Of a DNA stretch of 26,833 nt, positions 21,574 to 26,833 are shown one piece after another; within the stretch, counting starts at the first letter, position 1, and every line of letters starts with the position of its first letter. Origin of the DNA: an archaeon (lineage in GTDB: Archaea > Nanobdellota > Nanobdellia > SCGC-AAA011-G17 > GW2011-AR18); NCBI GenBank assembly GCA_023245565.1, contig JAHFKB010000009.1, positions 5,915-32,747 on the forward strand, written 5' to 3'. The translations under genes were made by a program, and so were the position numbers. The notes below the pieces were generated by a model. It had not been told where the DNA came from and did not search any database. It was given only the letters and a program-made list of their open reading frames with translations.

Positions 21574-22038
21574 ATGAAAAAAGTAAACAAAGATTCAACA
21601 GTAGATGTAGATTATGAAGGGAGAACAGATGATGGAAAATTATTTGATACTTCTAAATTAGATCTTGCTAAAAAAGAAGGAATTTTTCATGAAGAAAGAG
21701 AATATGCACCATTACATGCAACTTTGGGTCAAGGAATGTTAATTAAAGGTTTTGAAGAAGGATTAATTGGAATGGAAGAAGGTCAAGAAAAAACTATAAA
21801 TATTAAAGCACAAGATGCTTATGGAGAAAAAAGACCAGAATTATTAAAGAGTTTTCCAAAAGATCCAGAAAAAGATAAAGATCTAAAAGAAGGAATGGTT
21901 GTTATAGTAAATATACAAGAAAGACAAGTGCCTGCTCAAGTTATAGAAGTTTCTGATAATATAACTTTAGATTTTAATCATCCTTTAGCAGGAAAAGATT
22001 TAATTTTCAATCTTAAAGTCCTAAAGATAGAAGAATAA
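21574..22038 (+). CDS. FKBP-type peptidyl-prolyl cis-trans isomerase (SlyD-like)
   Basis: A 154-aa FKBP catalysing proline isomerisation during protein folding. The order is typical: VDVDYEGRTDDGKLFDTS (11-28) with the active-site Asp and Phe. Then YAPLHATLGQGMLIKGFEEG (44-63) and LIGMEEGQEKTINIKAQDAYG (64-84). Next comes the inserted chaperone ('IF') domain from about 85 to 135, then FNHPLAGKDLIFNLKVLKI (129-152). The long insertion and the length match archaeal short/long FKBPs. It lacks the His-rich tail of bacterial SlyD. Second gene of an operon with the 94-aa membrane protein. Confidence 0.95.
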   Translation: MKKVNKDSTVDVDYEGRTDDGKLFDTSKLDLAKKEGIFHEEREYAPLHATLGQGMLIKGFEEGLIGMEEGQEKTINIKAQDAYGEKRPELLKSFPKDPEKDKDLKEGMVVIVNIQERQVPAQVIEVSDNITLDFNHPLAGKDLIFNLKVLKIEE

Positions 22039-22141
22039 ATTTAAATTCTTATTAAAATTTATTTAAAGATTTTTAATTAAACTTAAAATAATAATAAAAC
22101 CCAATAGAAACACATTTATACCCATTTTGATCTAGAAAACT

Positions 22142-22972
22142 ATGGCTTTTGAGTTGGGGATATTGATATCAATAGTGGCAATATTTATGGGTATTGTTGC
22201 ATATAGAATAATTTTACATTATTCTGTTGGATCTTATGACTGGTTAAAAAATCTGTTTGTACGTAAAAATCCACTTCAAAGAGAGATAGATGAAATTAAA
22301 ATTGAAGGTAAAAAAGAAGAAGCATTAGCAGAAACAGAAATTCAACTTATAGATCAAGAAGAAAATATTGGAAAATCAAAATTAATTTTAATTCAAAATA
22401 ATTTAGGTTTAATACAAACTAATAAGCAAGAAAATATTAGTCAATTAATATCAATAATAGATTCAATTTTAAAAATAATCGATCAAGAAATAATAATTAT
22501 AAAAGGATTAATAAAAAAAGGAAATGAAGAACTAAATACAATAAAAGAAGAATTAGCTTTAACACAAAAAGAAATTCAAGATGAGAAAAAAACCAATCAA
22601 ATTTTTACAAAAGAAAAAGATCTAAAAAAAGTTCAAGAATTAAAACTAAATCTAGCTAAAGAAAATTTTTCAAAATTAAAGAAAATACATTCAATTTTAA
22701 GTGATAGTTGGTTTTGGGGAACTCAATTAAGTGAAGCAAAAAAAGAAAGAGCCTTACTATTTAAAAAACCAAACTTACAAGATTTAAAATATATAGCAGA
22801 ATATTTATTATCAAGTGAAAATAAAATATTAAATCTTCAAAAAGAGTGCAAAGACCTAGAATTAAGATTATTAGCTGCAAATAATCAATCAAAAGAATTA
22901 TTAGATAAGCATTCTAAAGAAATTAGAGAACAACCCGAGTTAGAAGAAGAACAATTAGAAGAGGCAGCATGA
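22142..22972 (+). CDS. Membrane-anchored coiled-coil protein, 276 aa
   Basis: An N-terminal transmembrane helix (about residues 5-27, LGILISIVAIFMGIVAYRII) is followed by a charged cytosolic coiled coil (about 45-275) with Glu/Lys/Gln/Leu heptads and a single Trp-rich break (SDSWFWGTQLSEAKKE, about 186-200). The C-terminus is very acidic (QPELEEEQLEEAA). No family recognised. A box A-like TTTATA is centred about 25 nt upstream, in the 103-nt gap 22039-22141. The stop overlaps the ATG of the dehydrogenase gene by 4 nt, so the two are coupled; a membrane-scaffold role is a guess. Confidence 0.65.
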   Translation: MAFELGILISIVAIFMGIVAYRIILHYSVGSYDWLKNLFVRKNPLQREIDEIKIEGKKEEALAETEIQLIDQEENIGKSKLILIQNNLGLIQTNKQENISQLISIIDSILKIIDQEIIIIKGLIKKGNEELNTIKEELALTQKEIQDEKKTNQIFTKEKDLKKVQELKLNLAKENFSKLKKIHSILSDSWFWGTQLSEAKKERALLFKKPNLQDLKYIAEYLLSSENKILNLQKECKDLELRLLAANNQSKELLDKHSKEIREQPELEEEQLEEAA

Positions 22973-23988
22973 AAATAGTTTTTTTAGATGTTGAAAAAGA
23001 AATTTCTTTAATAAAAGATAAAGAAAGTTATATAAAAAATAAATTAAAAAATCATGAAATATTATTTTTTAATGGAGAATTAACAAAAAATAATACAAAT
23101 AAAATTAAAGATTATGAAGTTATATGTACTTTCATATATTTAAAAATTAATAAAGATATTTTAGATAAATTACCAAAATTAAAACTTATTTGTACAATGG
23201 GTACAGGTTTTGATAATATAGATATAGATGAATGTAAAAAAAGAAAAATAACAGTATGTAATGTTCCTTATTATGGAGAAAATACAGTAGCAGAACATAC
23301 ATTTGCTTTAATTCTTGCTTTAAGTAGAAATTTAATAAAAAGTGTAGAAAGAGTAAAAAATAATAATTTTAATTTAAATGGATTAACAGGTTTTGATTTA
23401 AAAAATAAAACATTAGGAGTAATTGGTCCAGGACATATAGGACAGCATGTTATTAAAATAGCAAATGCTTTTGAAATGAAAATAATATCTCATGCTAATA
23501 CCCAAGATAATAATTTAGCAAAAAAATTAAATTTCAAATTTGTATCTTTAAATGAGTTATTAAAAAATTCAGATATAATAACAATACATTGTCCTCTAAA
23601 TAAAAATACAAAGCACTTGATTAATATGAATAATATTAAATTAATAAAAAAAGGTTCTTATTTAATTAATACTGCTAGAGGAGAAATAGTAGATACAAAA
23701 GCTTTGATTTATGCATTAGATAATAAGATATTGGCAGGTGCAGGTTTAGATGTTCTAGAAGAACAAGTTTTACTGAAAGAAGGAAAAAAATTAATACACA
23801 CAAATCTTATAAAACAAAGTGATTGGAAAATATTTAAAGAAGATAAATTATTATTAAAAGAAAAAAATGTTATCATTACACCACATAATGCATTTAATAG
23901 TCAAGAAGCAATATTAAGAATAATAAATACAACAATAGAAAACATCAATGGTTTTACGCATAAGAAAAAAATAAATAAAGTGAATTAA
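22969..23988 (+). CDS. D-isomer-specific 2-hydroxyacid dehydrogenase
   Basis: A 339-aa NAD(P)-dependent dehydrogenase that interconverts 2-keto acids and D-2-hydroxy acids. N-terminal catalytic part MGTGFDNIDIDECKKRKI (about 75-92) and YYGENTVAEHTFALILALSR. The Rossmann loop is GVIGPGHIGQHV (about 150-161). The catalytic triad appears as Arg in NTARGEIVDT (about 238), Glu in LDVLEEQ (about 263) and His in TPHNAF (about 306). All three are present, so it should be active. The substrate (lactate, glycerate or phosphoglycerate) cannot be read; there is no ACT domain, so it is not a full-length PGDH. Coupled to the upstream coiled-coil membrane gene. Confidence 0.92.
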   Translation: MKIVFLDVEKEISLIKDKESYIKNKLKNHEILFFNGELTKNNTNKIKDYEVICTFIYLKINKDILDKLPKLKLICTMGTGFDNIDIDECKKRKITVCNVPYYGENTVAEHTFALILALSRNLIKSVERVKNNNFNLNGLTGFDLKNKTLGVIGPGHIGQHVIKIANAFEMKIISHANTQDNNLAKKLNFKFVSLNELLKNSDIITIHCPLNKNTKHLINMNNIKLIKKGSYLINTARGEIVDTKALIYALDNKILAGAGLDVLEEQVLLKEGKKLIHTNLIKQSDWKIFKEDKLLLKEKNVIITPHNAFNSQEAILRIINTTIENINGFTHKKKINKVN

Positions 23989-24141
23989 TTAATTTTTATG
24001 TTTTAATTCTCTCAAAAATTTAATTACTAATAACCATACTAATATCAAAAGTCCCAAAAATAAACCTATTAAAAATAAAAACCAAACAATCATCAATATA
24101 GAACTACCCCCATATTCCATCATACTTGTATTAAACATCAT
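23989..24141 (-). CDS. Small single-helix membrane protein, about 50 aa
   Basis: A short protein that starts MMFNTSMMEYGGSSI, followed by one strongly hydrophobic helix (ILMIVWFLFLIGLFLGLLIL and onward) and a basic tail (KFLRELKHKN). The frame also opens at 24186, but that would overlap the regulator gene by 29 nt; the ATG pair at 24141/24138 gives a 16-nt gap and the normal Met-rich start of such proteins, so I use it. Its stop abuts the dehydrogenase stop on the other strand. Function unknown. Confidence 0.45.
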   Translation of the reverse strand: MMFNTSMMEYGGSSILMIVWFLFLIGLFLGLLILVWLLVIKFLRELKHKN

Positions 24142-24157
24142 TTTTATATTCCAATTT

Positions 24158-24610
24158 TTATTTAATAATTTTAAAATATTCTTCAACCCTAGCCATAATT
24201 GTAGGTATAATAAATTTTTTTATTTTTTCTTCAAATATATTATGTAAACTCTCATTCTCTGCTATTCTATAAGTATTTTTTACTTTTTCAACTAAAAATA
24301 ATTCTCTTAACCTCCTTAATTGTCTTCTTATATTAGACTGTGCTACACCTTGTAAAGCCAGATTTTTATTTTTTCTAAATTCAATAACTTTTCTTTGTAT
24401 TTCATTAGAATCTAAAGTCTGTTTTGAATCTATTAAAACATGAAAAATATCTACAATAATATCTCTTGAATCTCCTGGTTGTAATAAACCAATAGACAAA
24501 CATAATTTTTTTATTGCATCTCTCTGAGAAATTTCTTCACCTGGCTTTTCATATTTTCTTAAGGTAATTTCTGCTAAAGGAGTATCTTTAGACACAATCT
24601 TTTTTATCAT
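24158..24610 (-). CDS. Winged-helix DNA-binding protein, DPANN type
   Basis: A 150-aa protein with an N-terminal LAEITLRKYEKP segment (12-23), a middle helical region containing CLSIGLLQPGDSRDIIVDIF (about 37-56) and a winged helix (about 70-130). In the winged helix, GVAQSNIRRQLRRLRELFLV (about 88-107) is the recognition-helix region and KVKNTYRIAE the wing. Proteins with the GLLQPGDSRDIIVDI and SNIRRQLRRL pattern are common in Woesearchaeota-like genomes, as I recall. It is probably a transcription regulator; the target is unknown. It lies directly downstream, on the same strand, of the redox-protein cluster, which it may regulate. Confidence 0.65.
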   Translation of the reverse strand: MIKKIVSKDTPLAEITLRKYEKPGEEISQRDAIKKLCLSIGLLQPGDSRDIIVDIFHVLIDSKQTLDSNEIQRKVIEFRKNKNLALQGVAQSNIRRQLRRLRELFLVEKVKNTYRIAENESLHNIFEEKIKKFIIPTIMARVEEYFKIIK

Positions 24611-24649
24611 TAACTATTATTATTAATTTCTGTTTAAATATTTTTGGTT

Positions 24650-25255
24650 TTATTCAAATTTTATATCAATTTTATCACAATCTTGTTTTATGTTAGAAGA
24701 ATCACATTTTCTTAATATAAAATTTCTAAATTCAAAGTTTTCAACACCATTAATATACATATGTACTTTACCAGTTTTTCCATCGCTACATAAATCACCA
24801 TTTTTTTTATTCATAATTTGAGTTTCAGAAAATGGAATTCTTATATTATCAAAGAAATGACCAATTGCAATATCTTCTTTTTTTTGTACTTTATCTTCTA
24901 TATGTATTACATTATCATTATGTGTATGCAATTGCAAAGTTCCTATATGGTCCTCTTCAAAATCATAACCTTTAGTAAAATCTTGTCTTTCTCCGCATAA
25001 ATAAACTTCATAATTAGCATGCCAATGAATAAACCCAGAAGTATAAGGTTTAAAATCATTTAATGGTTTAATAATTAAATAATATCCACCAAAAATAATT
25101 AACAAAACCACAGCAGCAATTATAGTGTATTTAGTTATATCATTTTTTAATTTTTTACTAGATTCAGTTTTCTCTTTTGATATTTGATTTTCTTCTCTCT
25201 GTTTTATTTTTAATTCTTTTTTACCATGTCTGCTTAAATTTTGATCTGAATCCAT
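24650..25255 (-). CDS. Membrane-anchored HWH-type extracytoplasmic protein
   Basis: A 201-aa protein with a charged cytosolic N-terminus (1-40), one transmembrane helix (about 43-62) and an outer domain rich in His and Cys. FIHWHANYEVYLCGERQDF (75-93), LQLHTHNDNVIHIED (108-121), GHFFDNIRIPFS (132-143) and VHMYINGVENFEFRNFILR (164-182) match a bacterial/archaeal family with HWHA and H-T-H-D...IHIE patterns, possibly metal-binding. Cys at 87, 156, 184 and 193 could form disulfides. It lies 9 nt from the stop of the thioredoxin-repeat gene, so it is co-transcribed. Metal or redox handling is inferred from residues and context. Confidence 0.7.
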   Translation of the reverse strand: MDSDQNLSRHGKKELKIKQREENQISKEKTESSKKLKNDITKYTIIAAVVLLIIFGGYYLIIKPLNDFKPYTSGFIHWHANYEVYLCGERQDFTKGYDFEEDHIGTLQLHTHNDNVIHIEDKVQKKEDIAIGHFFDNIRIPFSETQIMNKKNGDLCSDGKTGKVHMYINGVENFEFRNFILRKCDSSNIKQDCDKIDIKFE

Positions 25256-25264
25256 TTATTGTCC

Positions 25265-26386
25265 TTAAGCTTTAGGTTCAACCACTTTTCCAGTTGTAAG
25301 ATCTTTATATATTCCCATTAATTCAACTGATTTAAAAACTAAACTATCTTTAGATTCTTCTCCAACTTGCATAAATACCCTATAAAATGAAGAATAAATT
25401 TTAGCATCATTTGATAAAACAACAGTAGGAACTAAAGTAACATTATAATTTTGTGCAAATGCTAAACCTTCTGGAGTACTAACGTCAAGTGTTTTTTCTC
25501 CACTAACTACTAATCCATATCCATTTATAATTCTTTTATGTGCTTGAACATCATAACAAGTTTTACATGATGAATCAATTAAATAAGTCACACCAACTAA
25601 TCCATCTATTTTACCAGTTTCTAGGTTTTTATATGGGGCAGGTAAATCTCTAGTTATTAAATTTCCATCTTTTTCTATGGTGCCTATACTTTGCCAGCTT
25701 TGTTTTATAGCTGCATATTCTAAAGCATCATTAGATAATATTAGTGTAGGCAAAGTTTTAATACTATATCTTTGTATTAGGTCTTTACTATTTTTTTCAT
25801 TTAAATTTATTATATTTTTAATATTAACACCTGATTTTTTTAATTCATATAATAGTGGTTCAACTTTTGTACAATTAGGGCAGTTTTCTGCATCTATAAT
25901 AGTAGCACTTACATAACCCTTAATACTACGGCTAGTAACATCATAATAAGGAGGACTTTGCTGATTAAATACTAAAGCACCATCACTAATAACTAAAGTT
26001 TTATTTAATCCACTTTTATCTAATTCTCCTTTAACTATAACAGTTGGTAATTTTGTAATTTTATATTGATCTATTAAAGGCCAAACTAAAGGAAAAGAAG
26101 TTTTTTGATTTAATATTTCTTTTTTTGTAATATTTACATTTCCAGATTCTATACTTTCTACAACTTTATTAATATCAAAACAACCTTCACAATCTGCTTC
26201 TATAATAATAAGTTCTAGCATCGCAGGTCTTCCATCTTCTTCAGCTTTTACAATTTTATTTTTTAAGCTTGATCCAAATGAGTTTAAGAAAAATAAATTT
26301 ACTACAAATAATAAAACAATTAATATACCTAAAATATTAATAACATACTCAGAACTCAAAAATTTTAGAAAATTATTTTTTGCCAT
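25265..26386 (-). CDS. Membrane protein with three thioredoxin-like CxxC repeats
   Basis: A 373-aa protein with an N-terminal anchor (about residues 14-36) and three tandem thioredoxin-like domains outside the membrane. Each has a CxxC after a strand and a cis-Pro loop: C66-EG-C69 with KLPT (Pro114); C169-PN-C172 with TLPT (Pro213); C274-KT-C277 with LVPT (Pro320). Spacing repeats every about 100 residues, and each domain ends near Y-(D/K)-(V/N)-x-(S/T)-x-(S/G). Such domains reduce, oxidise or shuffle disulfides or transfer copper. Three in a row in one archaeal membrane protein is unusual. The gene is 23 nt downstream of the 68-aa gene; all have the same strand and form one operon. Confidence 0.85.
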   Translation of the reverse strand: MAKNNFLKFLSSEYVINILGILIVLLFVVNLFFLNSFGSSLKNKIVKAEEDGRPAMLELIIIEADCEGCFDINKVVESIESGNVNITKKEILNQKTSFPLVWPLIDQYKITKLPTVIVKGELDKSGLNKTLVISDGALVFNQQSPPYYDVTSRSIKGYVSATIIDAENCPNCTKVEPLLYELKKSGVNIKNIINLNEKNSKDLIQRYSIKTLPTLILSNDALEYAAIKQSWQSIGTIEKDGNLITRDLPAPYKNLETGKIDGLVGVTYLIDSSCKTCYDVQAHKRIINGYGLVVSGEKTLDVSTPEGLAFAQNYNVTLVPTVVLSNDAKIYSSFYRVFMQVGEESKDSLVFKSVELMGIYKDLTTGKVVEPKA

Positions 26387-26409
26387 TTTGAATCAAAAAA
26401 ATAAAAAAA

Positions 26410-26616
26410 TTAACAACCCCCAACCTGTGAAGGTAAATCACTTAAACCACCAGATTGACTGCTTGTTGTTATTTGTGGAGTCTTACTAACACCAGAACCA
26501 AGTTTTAAAGAACTAGATTCTAATTTAGATTTTAAACCAACTAGTTGTACTGTTTCTACAACTGAAACTACAACTAAAACAACCAATACTAAAACTAAAA
26601 TTAAATTTTTATTCAT
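26410..26616 (-). CDS. Small membrane protein with C-terminal DLPSQVGGC tail
   Basis: A 68-aa protein with a Val/Leu-rich N-terminal helix (about residues 4-26), a Ser/Thr/Gly-rich linker (30-58) and the C-terminal sequence SDLPSQVGGC. The helix and short lumenal linker suggest it is a membrane-tethered peptide displaying a terminal Cys. The next upstream protein ends in the nearly identical NDLPGQVGGC. A GGGGGT Shine-Dalgarno-like sequence precedes the ATG, just after the upstream gene's stop (gap 12 nt). No family known to me. Confidence 0.65.
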   Translation of the reverse strand: MNKNLILVLVLVVLVVVSVVETVQLVGLKSKLESSSLKLGSGVSKTPQITTSSQSGGLSDLPSQVGGC

Positions 26617-26628
26617 TTTTTACCCCCA

Positions 26629-26833
26629 TTAACATCCGCCAACTTGCCCAGGCAGATCATTTAAATTAATTTCTCCACCTGCAGCTTTTAATCCCAATTC
26701 TATCATACCTTTTGGGAACCATAATGTTTTCCATTTTAAATCTTCTCTTAATATTTCTGCATCTGAATAATCAGTATTTTTCATTAACCACATTGTTAAA
26801 GCTTGTATAGCAGGATTATGTGCACAACCACAT
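26629..26833 (-). CDS. CGC-motif protein ending in DLPGQVGGC (partial, 5' end outside window)
   Basis: The last 67 codons of a gene whose start lies beyond 26833. It reads CGCAHNPAIQALTMWLMKNT onward, then ILREDLKWKTLWFPKGMIEL and NLNDLPGQVGGC at the end. CGC followed by H-N-P and then a helical KWKTLWFPKGMIELGL segment resembles bacterial proteins with a (PCY)CGC motif, possibly heme, metal or disulfide related. It carries the same DLPxQVGGC end as the 68-aa protein next to it, and both join the redox cluster. Confidence 0.6.
   Translation of the reverse strand, partial: CGCAHNPAIQALTMWLMKNTDYSDAEILREDLKWKTLWFPKGMIELGLKAAGGEINLNDLPGQVGGC

Noticed and set aside
1..26833. Template repeat or reverse transcriptase for the DGR within the window
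   Set aside because: No second GC-rich copy of the variable region and no ORF with reverse transcriptase motifs was found by reading. The tRNA genes are the only other clear GC-rich patches.
1..26833. CRISPR array, insertion sequence or integrase-linked attachment site near the tRNAs
   Set aside because: No regularly spaced repeats, no transposase or integrase ORF, and no tRNA 3'-end duplication were seen.

Overview
The window looks like a chromosomal stretch of a small-genome archaeon of the DPANN group, most like Pacearchaeota or Woesearchaeota. The evidence is a very AT-rich genome with tightly packed genes, archaeal ribosomal proteins (L1, P0/L10 and P1/L12 with a GLAGLFG stalk tail), three tRNA genes with archaeal bulge-helix-bulge (BHB) introns, TATA boxes (box A) about 25 nt before start codons, an archaeosortase, a COG1750-type membrane Lon-like protease and a COG1340 coiled-coil protein. 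The assignment is inference; no rRNA is present.

Layout. 20-2460: a two-gene lipid-modification operon, a cyclopropane-fatty-acid-synthase-like methyltransferase plus an FAD oxidoreductase, arranged like the bacterial 10-methyl fatty acid genes. 2461-3271: a small membrane protein and a phosphoribosyltransferase. 3273-9009 (minus): a bacterial-type leucyl-tRNA synthetase, a bifunctional-nuclease-domain protein coupled to a membrane Lon-like protease, and a SPOUT methyltransferase (SFM1 family) coupled to an MFS transporter. 9109-10814: three intron-containing tRNAs, Arg(TCT) with three introns, Arg(TCG) and Cys(GCA), interleaved with an unknown gene and a diadenylate-cyclase-domain membrane protein. 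10874-11923: an unknown protein and an O6-alkylguanine alkyltransferase.

11968-15550 is the most interesting block. A signal-peptide surface protein with a C-terminal anchor is followed 11 nt later by a gene whose last ~110 bp are 58% GC, poor in coding-strand A, and encode a C-type-lectin-like end. I read this as the variable region of a diversity-generating retroelement (DGR) target. No reverse transcriptase or template repeat lies in the window, so it would be a remote target. A PAP2 phosphatase and an archaeosortase sit beside it. 15551-17230: a coiled-coil protein, three overlapping small genes (two of them paralogous), and a small gene with an in-frame stop.

17255-21090 (minus) is the ribosomal stalk operon, L1 - P0 - (lipoprotein) - (LAGLIDADG endonuclease) - L12, interrupted by the two extra genes. 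21279-23988 (plus): a small membrane protein, an FKBP isomerase, a coiled-coil membrane protein and a 2-hydroxyacid dehydrogenase. 23989-26833 (minus): a small membrane protein, a winged-helix regulator and a set of extracytoplasmic, cysteine- and histidine-bearing membrane proteins. That set has one protein with three thioredoxin-like repeats, one HWH protein, and two proteins sharing a DLPxQVGGC tail. It is probably a thiol-redox or metal-handling system. The last gene runs off the window.

No stretch over 300 bases is without a gene, and I saw no CRISPR array, insertion sequence or replication origin. Several convergent gene pairs abut with zero or one base between stop codons (2460/2461, 3271/3273, 15550/15551, 23988/23989), showing strong compaction.
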